This document shows positions 8,917 to 17,304 of a DNA stretch of 64,000 bases, one piece after another. Position 1 is the stretch's first letter, and the number at the start of each line of letters is the position of its first letter. Made by a program: the position numbers and the translations under genes. The notes under the pieces were generated by a model. It was not told where the DNA came from. It searched no databases and was given only the letters and a program-made list of their open reading frames with translations. The DNA lies in contig CANMLW010000002.1 in NCBI GenBank assembly GCA_947498705.1, positions 186,001 through 250,000 on the forward strand, in the 5' to 3' direction. This DNA comes from an uncultured Aquimarina sp. (GTDB lineage Bacteria > Bacteroidota > Bacteroidia > Flavobacteriales > Flavobacteriaceae).

Positions 8917-9077
8917 ATACCATTTAAACTTTGAATTCGATATGATAAAATGTTCTTTTTTTATCACAGTTTCAGAATAAAAATAAACCGTAGCCCTGCT
9001 ATGCTTGATTTTTCTTCTTCACTGAAACAAAAAAATCTTAATTTTCTTTTATACCAAATTCAAAGTTTAAATGGTAT
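8917..9077. repeat. 21-bp perfect inverted repeat pair upstream of the epimerase gene
   Basis: The arms at 8917-8937 (ATACCATTTAAACTTTG then AATT) and 9057-9077 are exact reverse complements separated by 119 nt. The right arm is itself part of an imperfect palindrome (9051-9077, ATACCAAATTC...TTTAAATGGTAT). It could fold in the 5' leader of the epimerase mRNA or be a small palindromic transposable relic. Confidence 0.75.
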
Positions 9078-9129
9078 AAAAAATATTAAAGAACAAACCT
9101 ACGTAAATTGAATGATACATGATTAGGGT

Positions 9130-10314
9130 TTAGCCTAATTTATGGGCTTTTAATATCGTTATAGGATTATGTGTATCTATAGTCATTATGGTTTCTTCTG
9201 AAATGGCATATCCAATACTGGCGCAACCTTTTTTAAATTCTTGGATAGAGTCTTTCTGTACTGCATTGATCACAATCCTAGTTTCTGGTGTTAGAAAGGG
9301 TTTTATTTTCTGAAATAATGCTGCTAATCGACCCCCATGCCCTCCTATAAAAATAGCATCTGGTTTTGGATATTTGGTAAGATCTTGCTCAAAAAAATCG
9401 CCCATTACAGCTTGAATACCGGGAACGCCAAAACGTTTTTGGTTTTGTGTCATAATAGCTTCGCACTCCATTCTTTTTTCGAAAGCAACCACTTCTAAAT
9501 GTGCATTTTTCAGCTTTGCCTCAATACTTATAGATCCCGTACAAAAACCAATATCCCATAGTGTCTTTATTTTTAAAACTTCTAAAAAGTGTAATGTGGT
9601 TAACCGAATGGGCATTTTGGTAATCATTTTCGGTCTAGCCGGTAGTCCTGTAAAATCGGTGTCTGTGATACCAAAATCTATAGATCGATGATTTTTTTTC
9701 TTAAGCAGTACACAGTTTAGAGGGTAAAACGTTTTTTCTGAAGCTTCTGATAAGGTAAGTTCATAAAACAGCTCTTGTGTGCCTTCGATATCTTCTCCTA
9801 TACTAATCTCATAGTTATCATATCCATACTCTAACATTCGCTGTGCAATGGTGGCGGGATTTTTTTCTGTATCGGTAAGTACCCCAATCAATTCTTTTTG
9901 CTGAATTAAAGCGATGTCTAACGCATTCCATGTTCTACCATGTACACTGATTGTTTCTAATTGATTACTATTGGTATTGGTAGCATTTGCCAGTAACTGA
10001 ATTGAGCTAAAATATGGGGTTGTGGTAATCGTTGCCCCGGGATATTTGTTTTTAAGAGTATTCGAAAACCCATAAAACAAAGGATTACCAGAGGCGAAAA
10101 TAACAATGGGTTTATCTTCTTTTTCATAGGCGTCAAATACCTCAGACATAGGAGATGTTATAAAAATCCATCGATGGGGTTGAGGTAATCTATCTTTTAC
10201 CAGTTCATAATGACGTTTTCCTCCGCTAAAAACAGTAGTACTCGCAATATACTCCAGCTGTTCTGATGTAAGCTGAGGTGTTTTGTTTCCGATGCCTATG
10301 ATGTAAAATGTCAT
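9130..10314 (-). CDS. cobL: Precorrin-6Y methyltransferase/decarboxylase, CbiE-CbiT fusion
   Basis: 394 residues. The N-terminal half (MTFYIIGIGNKTPQLTSEQL, VFSGGKRHYELV, VIFASGNPLFYG, ISVHGR) is the CbiE methyltransferase for C5. The C-terminal half from about 225 (LWDIGFCTGSISIEAKL as the SAM-binding glycine-rich motif, DAIFIGGHGGRLA) is CbiT, which methylates C15 and decarboxylates the C12 acetate. Together they equal CobL, taking precorrin-6B to precorrin-8. The gene stands alone between a 633-bp repeat-rich gap (toward bluB) and the sugar gene pair, so it may have its own promoter, though none is convincing. Confidence 0.92.
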   Translation of the reverse strand: MTFYIIGIGNKTPQLTSEQLEYIASTTVFSGGKRHYELVKDRLPQPHRWIFITSPMSEVFDAYEKEDKPIVIFASGNPLFYGFSNTLKNKYPGATITTTPYFSSIQLLANATNTNSNQLETISVHGRTWNALDIALIQQKELIGVLTDTEKNPATIAQRMLEYGYDNYEISIGEDIEGTQELFYELTLSEASEKTFYPLNCVLLKKKNHRSIDFGITDTDFTGLPARPKMITKMPIRLTTLHFLEVLKIKTLWDIGFCTGSISIEAKLKNAHLEVVAFEKRMECEAIMTQNQKRFGVPGIQAVMGDFFEQDLTKYPKPDAIFIGGHGGRLAALFQKIKPFLTPETRIVINAVQKDSIQEFKKGCASIGYAISEETIMTIDTHNPITILKAHKLG

Positions 10315-10947
10315 GGTAAGTTAGCTATAGTTTTGCGACGTGTAATTTATGATATTTAAACCATCTTGTCCAACATGTTTTACTGTTCTTTTTTAGTGCT
10401 AACCTTTCTATTACACTTCGACAGGTTACCATTGATGCATTATATAATATATTGTTTTACATAGTTTTATGAAGTCTTAAGCTTTGTCCAATCGTTTTAT
10501 ATTTAACTTTTTGTTCATTTTCTTTGCTCGCCCAAAGAAAACGAACCAAAAGAAAAGGCGCTTTTTTCAAGGTATTTTTCAATTTCATTGAAAACCAGAT
10601 TTGTTTTGCTAAAATCTTTCCAAGGCTTCAAGATTTTTTAACGCAAAACAAATCTTATACTGGTGAAAAAAGATTTTAAAGCGCTGCTTTGGAACGTCAG
10701 TGCTACCACTGGATAAAATTTATTGGATATCTCAATTTGACGGCTTTTAACTATTTAAGTTTACAAAATAAAATCTTAAACCCGGATTATGCATTAGAAC
10801 TTCGTTATGAAGGTTTCAAGTACAATAAAAACTGGTGTTTTCTTAATTTCAGCATAGCATCGCTATGGTTACATTAAAAAATACAGTAAAGCGTCAGTTT
10901 TTGAAGCAATTGGAAGCTGTAATAGATTTTCTAATGCATAATCCGGG
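10315..10947. other. Repeat-rich gap within the B12 cluster
   Basis: 633 bp between bluB and the CbiET gene. It holds a short TTCGACAGGTTA motif (10418-10429), palindromic element B (10511-10693) and a 21-bp inverted repeat pair (10779-10949). A 62-codon open frame at 10689-10877 lies across these repeats and shows no family features, so I do not call it a gene. Confidence 0.6.
10511..10693. repeat. Nested palindromic intergenic element B
   Basis: The head TTTTCTTTGCTCGCCCAAAG with CGAACCAAAAGAAAAGGCGC (10519-10561) is followed by nested inverted repeats: AGATTTGTTTTGC at 10597-10609 with GCAAAACAAATCT at 10643-10655, and inside it AAATCTT at 10612-10618 with AAGATTT at 10630-10636. The outer ends GGCGCTTTTTTC and AAAGCGCTGC also pair loosely. 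Architecture and head resemble element A at 3533-3698. Confidence 0.65.
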
Positions 10948-10949
10948 TT
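10779..10949. repeat. 21-bp perfect inverted repeat pair ending in the bluB stop codon
   Basis: The left arm 10779-10799 (AACCCGGATTATGCATTAG then AA) and right arm 10929-10949 are exact reverse complements, 129 nt apart. The right arm overlaps the bluB stop codon. A related sequence, TGCATAATCTGGGTTAAA, sits at 55786-55803, so this is a dispersed family, perhaps ends of a small mobile element. Confidence 0.75.
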
Positions 10950-11604
10950 AAACATACCTCTCGTTTATCACCACTTCTTTCTGAAGTTTTTTACGCTCCC
11001 ATTTTCGTAATTCTAATTCTGGTTGATTATAAAACATATCGGTATATCCAAAACATAAATAACCAATCAATTGATTTTCTGGCGGAGCGTTCAACACTTT
11101 TTTTACTTTTTCGGGATCCAAAATACTTACCCATCCCATCCCAATATTAAGAGACCTTGCCATGAGCCACATATTTTGTATGGCACAGACTACGCTATAC
11201 TTCCCCATGTTTGGCATACTGGTTTGGCCTAATACCGGACCTTCTTTGGGTTTGTAAAATACGGCCATATTTAGAGGTGATTCTAAGATTCCTTCTAATT
11301 TAAGTTGGATATATTCTTGTTGCTTTTGGTCTTCAAACGATAGCGCTGCTTTTCTGGTTTCTTCAGAAAATGTTGCTTTTACCGCTTGTTTTGTTTGTTG
11401 ATCTTTGATTAACACAAATTCCCACGGTTGCGAAAACCCTACAGAAGGAGCCGCCAAAGCAGCTTCTAAAATGGTATCCATAGCATCTTTGGGTATTGGG
11501 GTCTTTAAAAATCGATTCCCTCGAACATCTCTTCTGTGTACCAGTATCTCTTCAAGCAATTGTTGCTCATCTTTAGTGAAGATACGTTGCGATTCTATGG
11601 GCAT
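10948..11604 (-). CDS. bluB: 5,6-dimethylbenzimidazole synthase
   Basis: A 218-residue flavoenzyme of the nitroreductase fold that cleaves reduced FMN with oxygen to make 5,6-dimethylbenzimidazole, the lower ligand of cobalamin. Family features: HRRDVRGNRFLKTPIP near the N-terminus, AALAAPSVGFSQPWEFVLI as the BluB signature, GMGWVSILDPEKV and LIGYLCFGY. It starts 5 nt downstream of the CobJ-CbiC stop, in the same leftward operon. Presence of BluB implies oxygen-dependent DMB synthesis even though the corrin genes include the anaerobic-type CbiG. The last codon and stop lie inside a repeat arm, so the very C-terminus may have been altered by repeat insertion. Confidence 0.93.
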   Translation of the reverse strand: MPIESQRIFTKDEQQLLEEILVHRRDVRGNRFLKTPIPKDAMDTILEAALAAPSVGFSQPWEFVLIKDQQTKQAVKATFSEETRKAALSFEDQKQQEYIQLKLEGILESPLNMAVFYKPKEGPVLGQTSMPNMGKYSVVCAIQNMWLMARSLNIGMGWVSILDPEKVKKVLNAPPENQLIGYLCFGYTDMFYNQPELELRKWERKKLQKEVVINERYV

Positions 11605-11609
11605 GACGG

Positions 11610-12965
11610 TTATATTTTGGCCTCATCCAACGTAAATGCCGCATTTACAATAGCAGCTGCAAAATTGCTTCCTCCCCGTTTTTCTGTAATGAGTGCATAA
11701 GGTACATCGGTAATTGTTTTTAGTCGCTCTTTGGATTCTATTACATTGATAAAACCGACGGGTGCGCCAATTACTCCTGTGGGAGAAAGTGTTCCTGCAT
11801 GGATTTGATCTGTGATCTCGATCAATGCCGTGGGAGCATTACCAATGACAAATAATGCTTTGGGGTATTTTTGTGCAGCCAGTTTTATTCCTGCTTGTGT
11901 TCTTGTTAACCCTTCTTCTTCAGCCATTTTTAATGCCTCGGGGTCATTTAGTAAACAAACTACCTGATTCTTGTATTTGGTAGTAAACGCTTTGGTGATT
12001 CCTGCTTGTACCATGGTAACATCGGTAACGATGGTACCTCCGTTTTTTAAATAGGTATGCCAGATAGCGATAGCTTTTTCAGAGGCTTGAAAATAGTTGA
12101 TATATTCAAAATCTCCAGAGGTATGTATACATCGAATAGCTGCCCAAAGTGCATCTTTTTCTAATGAATTTGAAGGTAGATTATTGAGTATTTCTTCAAA
12201 ACTGGCTTGTTGTATTTCTACTCCGGTTTCTGGTTTTCTGTTTAAATACCCTCTAGGTGTAATTAAGTTGTTTTTATATCTAAATGTTTGACTGTTGCCT
12301 ATTAACACCACACAAAACATATCTACATCGTTTACATCTAAATTTCCTAAGGTGGTGATTTTAATCTCTTCTTCTGTTCGACCCAATTGCTTACAAATAG
12401 CTACTGGTGTTTTAGGGTCGCGGTATTCTAAATAAATATTTTTTAGGGTCTGAAGTTGCCAATATCTTTTTTTGCTTCTTGGATTGTATAAACCCGTTAC
12501 AAAATCACCCATTGCAGCGGCACGAATACGTTGTTCTATTGTGGTCCAGGGAGTCATTAAATCAGATAATGAGATACAGCAAAAATCGTGACCCAATATC
12601 GCTCCTAGTTTACTTCCTGCAGTGATAAAAGCAGAAATTCCTGGCACCGTTTCTACTGGAATTTCTAATTGCTGTTCGGCTACTTTTTGATAAACAATCG
12701 ATGCCATAGCATATATACTGGCATCTCCCGATCCAATAACTACCACATGTTCTCCTTCTAAAGCGTGCTGTATTGCAATATCGGCTCTTTTTTCTTCTTC
12801 GCTTAACTCTTTGCCAATACGTAGCGTATTTGGGTTTATGAGATGTTCTATAAACTGAAAATAATAATGATATCCAATGATAACAGTAGCTTCTGAAATT
12901 GCCTGTGTTGCCATGGGTATTATATAGTCTGAATGTCCAGGGCCCAGCCCTACAACTTTGATCAT
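11610..12965 (-). CDS. cobJ-cbiC: Fused precorrin-3B C17-methyltransferase and precorrin-8X methylmutase
   Basis: 451 residues. Residues 1 to about 245 are CobJ/CbiH, the SAM-dependent ring-contracting methyltransferase (VVGLGPGHSDYI, VVVIGSGDASIYAMA, VETVPGISAFITAGSKLGA, GLYNPRSKKR). From about 255 it is CbiC/CobH, which shifts the C11 methyl to C12 to give hydrogenobyrinate or cobyrinate: AIRCIHTSGDFEY carries the catalytic His, then TDVTMVQAGI, FVIGNAPTAL, GAPVGFINVIESKE and RGGSNFAAAIVNA. The two steps are not adjacent in the pathway, making this fusion a convenience of co-expression rather than channeling. Its start overlaps the cobI stop by 4 bp. Confidence 0.93.
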   Translation of the reverse strand: MIKVVGLGPGHSDYIIPMATQAISEATVIIGYHYYFQFIEHLINPNTLRIGKELSEEEKRADIAIQHALEGEHVVVIGSGDASIYAMASIVYQKVAEQQLEIPVETVPGISAFITAGSKLGAILGHDFCCISLSDLMTPWTTIEQRIRAAAMGDFVTGLYNPRSKKRYWQLQTLKNIYLEYRDPKTPVAICKQLGRTEEEIKITTLGNLDVNDVDMFCVVLIGNSQTFRYKNNLITPRGYLNRKPETGVEIQQASFEEILNNLPSNSLEKDALWAAIRCIHTSGDFEYINYFQASEKAIAIWHTYLKNGGTIVTDVTMVQAGITKAFTTKYKNQVVCLLNDPEALKMAEEEGLTRTQAGIKLAAQKYPKALFVIGNAPTALIEITDQIHAGTLSPTGVIGAPVGFINVIESKERLKTITDVPYALITEKRGGSNFAAAIVNAAFTLDEAKI

Positions 12966-13702
12966 TTTTTAATAATTAATAAAGAGAAATATGGTATGTC
13001 TCTTTGGGTCAGAGTGGTCAAGTCTGAGGTTATAAATTCTTCTTTGGTTCCTAAGCGCTCACAATAGTAACATTTCCAATCCTTTTGTACTAATTCTGAT
13101 TGAAAATCATTCCACCCTGATCGTATTTTCATTAATATCACGGTATCGAATTCTTGAAAATATCGCTCAATCTCTTTAATATTCTTGACTCTGGGAATAA
13201 CTGCTACTTTATCATTTAGCAAACTTAGAGGCACCTGATGTTGTGCTGCTCCCAAAGAAAAAGAATTAATCCCCGGGATTAGGGTAACAGGTAAATTAAA
13301 CTCTTTGAGTTTTTCTAACAGATATGAAAACGAAGCATATAAACTAAGATCGCCTTCGCAAACGACAGCTATTTTTTTTCCAGCTAGATAAGCATGTTCA
13401 ATTTCTTGTGCGGTTGTTTGGTAAACTTCTGAAGCCTGACTTCTGTCTGCCGACATTTTTAGAAAAAAACCTTTAAGCTCTTTGTCTTCTAATTCGTGAT
13501 ATTGTAAAATAGGGTATACAAAACTCTTTTTTATCCCATTATTAATAGAACCAGGATAAAAAATGAGGTCGACTTCGTTTAGTATTCGTAATGCTTTTAG
13601 GGTAAGGAGTTCTGGGTCTCCCGGACCTAAAGCGATACCATATATAGTATGCAAAATTATACTGTTTTTTTCTTTTTTCGCTTGTATAGAAAGAGTTGCC
13701 AT
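12962..13702 (-). CDS. cobI: Precorrin-2 C20-methyltransferase
   Basis: A 246-residue tetrapyrrole methylase (CobI/CbiL) that methylates precorrin-2 at C20 using SAM. Key elements: YGIALGPGDPELLTLKALRI, LIFYPGS, VAVVCEGDLSLYASFSYL, VTLIPGINSFSLGAAQH. Taking the first ATG (13702) gives a 46-bp overlap with the adenosyltransferase gene and about 19 unconserved residues; a TTG at 13654, just after that gene's stop, would start at LHTIYGIALGPGD and match the usual family start better. I keep the ATG but regard the TTG as equally likely. Confidence 0.9.
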   Translation of the reverse strand: MATLSIQAKKEKNSIILHTIYGIALGPGDPELLTLKALRILNEVDLIFYPGSINNGIKKSFVYPILQYHELEDKELKGFFLKMSADRSQASEVYQTTAQEIEHAYLAGKKIAVVCEGDLSLYASFSYLLEKLKEFNLPVTLIPGINSFSLGAAQHQVPLSLLNDKVAVIPRVKNIKEIERYFQEFDTVILMKIRSGWNDFQSELVQKDWKCYYCERLGTKEEFITSDLTTLTQRDIPYFSLLIIKK

Positions 13703-14244
13703 TTTTCTTCTGCTACTCCAGCTTTATCCATTTCTGCTCTGGCCATGGTGAAGAATAAATCTGATAATCTATTGATATAAGCCATCACATATTCTTCTAC
13801 AGATGCAGGGTCTTCATGCATTAGTGTTACTAATCTGCGCTCTCCTCTTCTTATTTGTGTACGGCAAACGTGGCATAATGCCGAAATCTCGTTTCCGCCA
13901 GGTAATAAAAAATAATCTGAAGGAGAACTTATTTTGGCTTCTAGATCATCCATCCATTGTTCGCAGAAATCTGCACCGTCTTTGGGTCTTGGATTTGGAT
14001 TTTCTTTTTTAGAGTCCGAAGGTCTTGCCAGATGAGACATCATATCCATCAGATCCTTTTGAATTTTATGAAGATTAGGCTGCCACTCATGATCATTTCC
14101 TAGTTTTGAGCGTAATAATCCAATAGTAGAATTGGCTTCATCCAATGCGCCATTACATTCTATACGAGCAGAATCTTTATATTCTCTTTTTCCTCCAAAA
14201 ACACCGGTCATCCCAGTGTCTCCTTTTCTGGTATATATCTTCAT
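13657..14244 (-). CDS. cobO: Corrinoid adenosyltransferase, PduO type
   Basis: 195 residues. It transfers the 5'-deoxyadenosyl group of ATP to cob(I)alamin or cob(I)yrinic acid diamide. The N-terminal ATP loop KIYTRKGDTGMTGVFGGKR, IECNGALDEANSTIGLLRSK, CHVCRTQIRRGERR and the C-terminal INRLSDLFFTMAR are hallmarks of the PduO family (not the CobA/BtuR P-loop type), so the symbol indicates pathway role only. It lies 4 nt after the CobW gene and overlaps the annotated cobI start. Confidence 0.9.
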   Translation of the reverse strand: MKIYTRKGDTGMTGVFGGKREYKDSARIECNGALDEANSTIGLLRSKLGNDHEWQPNLHKIQKDLMDMMSHLARPSDSKKENPNPRPKDGADFCEQWMDDLEAKISSPSDYFLLPGGNEISALCHVCRTQIRRGERRLVTLMHEDPASVEEYVMAYINRLSDLFFTMARAEMDKAGVAEEKWQLFLYKRKKKKTV

Positions 14245-14248
14245 AAGA

Positions 14249-15331
14249 TTAAGCTTCTACGGTTGTCATTAGTTTTTCTTCTAGTGCGTTCTGTAATTTT
14301 TCTTCATCGATTTTTTCTCCGATAATCACAAGACGCGTAGCTTTTAATTCTCCTTCTGCCCATTTTCTATCAAAGTAATTCTCGAATCTATCAGCAACTC
14401 CTTGTACGATCATACGCATAGGTTTTCCTGGGACATGAATAATTCCTTTGATACGATATATTTGATGTTCTACTACTAATGATTTTAGTATTTTAATCAA
14501 TGCCTCTGGTGTATGAGGGGTTTTAACTTCTAGTACTATAGAATTTATGGTTTCATCATGTTCATGGTCGTGGTCATGAGGATGGTCGTGATGATGGTGA
14601 TGCGTTTCATGATGCGAATGTTTGCTATCTACATGGTCTTCTGCTTTTGCATCAATACCCAATAACACATCTGCAGGGATATCTCCTTTTACAGCCGAAA
14701 TTATCTTAATTTCTGCTCCTACACGATTTTGAATGATATCACGCACGTTATTAAAAGATGTTTCGTCTATCAAATCAGATTTGGTCATCACGATGAGGTC
14801 TGCACAGGATAATTGATCTTCAAACAACTCTTCGATAGAAGATTCGTGATCCAGATTTTCATCATCCAGTCGTTGAGATTGTACTTTTTCACGATCGCAA
14901 ATTTCTCCTGTAGCTTGCCCCACTGCATCCACCACTGTAATCACTGCATCTACAGTTATCTGCGGTTTTAGATCTGGCCAGTTAAATGCTTTTAATAATG
15001 GTTTTGGTAGTGCAAGACCCGAAGTCTCTATAATGATATGATCAATATCTTGTTTGCGTTCCATTAACTGAAGCATGGTTGGTAAAAACTCTTCTTGTAC
15101 GGTACAACAAAGACAACCATTACTTAGTTCTAATATATTTTCTTCTTCACAGCCACAATCATTTCCTTTTAGGATCTCGCCATCCATGCCTAATTCTCCA
15201 AATTCATTAACGATAATTGCTAATCGTCTACCATTTGCATTTTTTGCAATTTTATGTATCAATGTTGTTTTACCAGATCCTAGAAAACCTGTAATAATAG
15301 TTACAGGAATTTTTTGTGAGTGTGAAGCCAT
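14249..15331 (-). CDS. cobW: CobW-family GTP-binding metallochaperone
   Basis: 360 residues, G3E GTPase. Walker A GFLGSGKTTLIHK is at residues 15-27, the metal-binding GCLCCTVQ motif near residue 72, Walker B-like HIIIETSGLA, and MTKSDLID as the base-specificity motif. A histidine- and aspartate-rich stretch near residues 231-262 is a likely metal store, followed by the CobW C-terminal domain (HQIYRIKGIIHVPGKP). Family members deliver Co or Zn; as the first gene of a B12 operon a cobalt role (supporting CobN-type chelatase) is the best inference, but a zinc role cannot be excluded. A promoter-like motif lies at 15356-15386. Confidence 0.87.
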   Translation of the reverse strand: MASHSQKIPVTIITGFLGSGKTTLIHKIAKNANGRRLAIIVNEFGELGMDGEILKGNDCGCEEENILELSNGCLCCTVQEEFLPTMLQLMERKQDIDHIIIETSGLALPKPLLKAFNWPDLKPQITVDAVITVVDAVGQATGEICDREKVQSQRLDDENLDHESSIEELFEDQLSCADLIVMTKSDLIDETSFNNVRDIIQNRVGAEIKIISAVKGDIPADVLLGIDAKAEDHVDSKHSHHETHHHHHDHPHDHDHEHDETINSIVLEVKTPHTPEALIKILKSLVVEHQIYRIKGIIHVPGKPMRMIVQGVADRFENYFDRKWAEGELKATRLVIIGEKIDEEKLQNALEEKLMTTVEA

Positions 15332-15355
15332 ATTTTATGTTGTAAAAATTCCTAA

Positions 15356-15386
15356 CAAAACTATCTAATATCAACTAAATGGGAAA
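15356..15386 (-). promoter_or_regulatory. Putative promoter of the cobW-led B12 operon
   Basis: On the minus strand TTTC (15386-15383), a 19-nt spacer and TAGTTTTG (15363-15356) match the flavobacterial TTTG-N19-TAnnTTTG consensus with one mismatch. It lies 25 nt before the cobW start. No cobalamin riboswitch follows it. Confidence 0.55.
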
Positions 15387-15618
15387 GTAAATTTTGATAT
15401 GTTTAAAAGATTAACATATTGTTTTACTTCAAAAACCTCTAGTAAATAGTGTAATTGTTGCTAAGTCTATATAAAAAACCGCAAACTATTTTTTTAGAAA
15501 AGTTCACGGTTTTCTTCGTTTTTCCTGATGGATTCGTTTACTTTTTATATACCAAAGTAAAAGATGGGGCAGACGTTTTTATCATGACGATTGTAATTAA
15601 CGTTATCTTTTACTTTTT

Positions 15619-16065
15619 TTAAAATGATGCATATTGGTTTGTTTTGGCAAATATTTTCGAAAAATCCTGGTAATTATCTAAAATTTCTTTGCTCAAATAG
15701 TCTGTCAAGGGATAATCTTGACTATTATATATTGCAGTATAATCGCCTAACTTATAATTTAGAAGTTTTGCCTCTGTCATATCTTTTTTTAAGTGTTTGA
15801 TTTCTGCTTTTGTCATAGATCCTCTTTGGATATCATTTTTATATTGTATAAGCTTATCTGCAAGTTCATTACATCGCATGATCATGGCTTCATACTCTTT
15901 TATTGGGTATGTTAATTCGACTATTTTAGATACTGTAATCTCTTTGGGAGTGTATAGTGTCTCTTTTTCGGTTGATGTAGTTATCTGTAGGATAGTATCT
16001 TTTGTGTTTTGCGCATACAATCCAGTACAATTCACAAAAAAAATAATAATCATGATGTTTTTCAT
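15619..16065 (-). CDS. Secreted hypothetical protein
   Basis: 148 residues with a signal peptide (hydrophobic residues 3-15, cleavage likely after LYA before Q19). The mature part is charged and helical, with KEYEAMIMRCNELADKLIQ and TKAEIKHLKKDMTEAKLL, suggesting a coiled-coil or helical bundle in the periplasm. I recognise no family. It stands alone, with 287 bp upstream of cobW's start side on its left and 692 bp of gene-free DNA on its right. Confidence 0.6.
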   Translation of the reverse strand: MKNIMIIIFFVNCTGLYAQNTKDTILQITTSTEKETLYTPKEITVSKIVELTYPIKEYEAMIMRCNELADKLIQYKNDIQRGSMTKAEIKHLKKDMTEAKLLNYKLGDYTAIYNSQDYPLTDYLSKEILDNYQDFSKIFAKTNQYASF

Positions 16066-16369
16066 TGTATTTCAGTTATTTAGTGTTAACGTGTCTTGTT
16101 AAAATTAAATTCATAGTTTCAGTAACTAATCAGTACATCCTTTTTTTAATGTTCTATATAGTTTGACACTTTTTTATGAAAAAGTCACAGCTGTAGCTTT
16201 TATGTTTAACTAAAATTACTGTTTCAACTTGTATGCAATGAATTATTTACGATAAGTTGGTTTGAGTTCTTTTCGTGTTTTGAAGAGAGTTACGTTTTTT
16301 CTGATCTTAATGATGTCATTTTTTGGATCAAAAAAATTTGAAGTAGGGTTGTGTTTTTGATAATTTTCT

Positions 16370-16510
16370 ATAAAAAAAACGACCCCCGGTTAACTACTCC
16401 GGGGGTCTGAATTGAAACATAATTGTATTTAACACAAACTCAACTTATACTAATTATGATTGCTTCAATTTTGCTATATTTTTACTATAAAATTTCTTTC
16501 TTTTTGATGG
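16370..16510 (-). ncRNA. Candidate small RNA ending in an intrinsic terminator
   Basis: Hypothesis only. On the minus strand a TATCTTTG box (16520-16513) is followed about 100 nt later by a perfect hairpin plus a run of eight U. The 19-nt stretch 16442-16460 shares 15 positions with 29210-29228, which sits in the same orientation before another terminator. It could alternatively be the 3' untranslated end of the lipoprotein transcript. Confidence 0.3.
16381..16407 (-). terminator. Strong intrinsic terminator (leftward)
   Basis: Perfect 9-bp stem GACCCCCGG / CCGGGGGTC with a 9-nt loop; on the minus strand it is followed by GTTTTTTTTAT. Confidence 0.85.
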
Positions 16511-16757
16511 CTCAAAGATAAGTCGTAACTGTTAAAAAAGCTTACATTTTTTGCTTGTTAATTAACATTTAACAATGCGGTAATATCGAAATTAAAATGT
16601 TAAATTTAAGTCATTAAAAATCTAAATTCCTTTAGTTTTTAACACTTTTTTTCCCTCTTTTTTGCCATATTCTTAGTGCCTTTTTCTTTAAAACACCAGT
16701 CATGTTAAATAATTTTATAGGGATACATCAAATTTTATACCAAAGTACGGTTTTACC

Positions 16758-17300
16758 TTAATTAATTTCTACTTCAAAATCTACTTCGATGTCAGCTTCT
16801 CCTCCAAAATCATCTCTTGAAGTTCCTGTTTTTTTAGTAGGTTCATGAATTAAAAAAGCTTTTAAAGTTCCGGTGGTAGCATCACTTGTTGTCCAGGTAG
16901 TGAAAATATTAATTCCTATGCTATTACCATCCTTAATATCCTTAGAGGAACTTGCAACAGTTACTGCATTAATTGTTGTTACATCATAAAAAACAAAATG
17001 TTCATCTTTTTCTTCTACAACCTCTTCTGTAATGTCTTTTACATCGCTTGGGTTTGATTCATCAAGGAACTCGATTTCTACTTCATACTCTGTATTTGCT
17101 TTTAAGGTAATCTTATCGGCAGTTTTATCTTTCCAGGTATAGGTTTGAGAAGTAGTTTCTCCAGATTCTGTTACCTTTAGATTTACTGTGGTAATTGTTT
17201 CTTCTTCGTTAATAACTTCGGGTGTTGCATCATCGTCGTTTTTACAAGATGCTAAAATTACTCCTACTGATACTGCTAAAATTAAATGAATTCGTTTCAT
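16758..17300 (-). CDS. Lipoprotein associated with TonB receptor
   Basis: 180 residues with lipobox LASCKNDDD (Cys19) and the acidic linker typical of Bacteroidota surface lipoproteins. The mature part is beta-rich and acidic (VNLKVTESGETTSQTYTWKD, EYEVEIEFLDES, IGINIFTTWTTSD). It begins 4 nt after the TonB receptor stop, so it is co-expressed and probably works with the receptor at the outer membrane. Such lipoproteins next to TonB receptors are widespread in flavobacteria; the ligand is not known. Confidence 0.7.
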   Translation of the reverse strand: MKRIHLILAVSVGVILASCKNDDDATPEVINEEETITTVNLKVTESGETTSQTYTWKDKTADKITLKANTEYEVEIEFLDESNPSDVKDITEEVVEEKDEHFVFYDVTTINAVTVASSSKDIKDGNSIGINIFTTWTTSDATTGTLKAFLIHEPTKKTGTSRDDFGGEADIEVDFEVEIN

Positions 17301-17304
17301 TGCT

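Larger units (their letters stand above)
16066..16757. other. Gene-free region with strong terminator and possible small RNA
   Basis: 692 bp, very AT-rich. The only clear structure is the GC-rich hairpin at 16381-16407 with a T tract on the minus strand, about 350 nt downstream of the lipoprotein gene. Sequence just upstream of it on the minus strand (16460-16408) resembles that upstream of the terminator at 29164-29192. Confidence 0.5.

Noticed and set aside
10689..10877. Rightward 62-codon open frame
   Set aside because: Spans inverted repeat arms; no family features or promoter.
15332..15618. Cobalamin riboswitch upstream of the B12 operon
   Set aside because: I looked for a B12-box-like sequence on the minus strand here and upstream of 6431, 10314 and 20114 and saw none.
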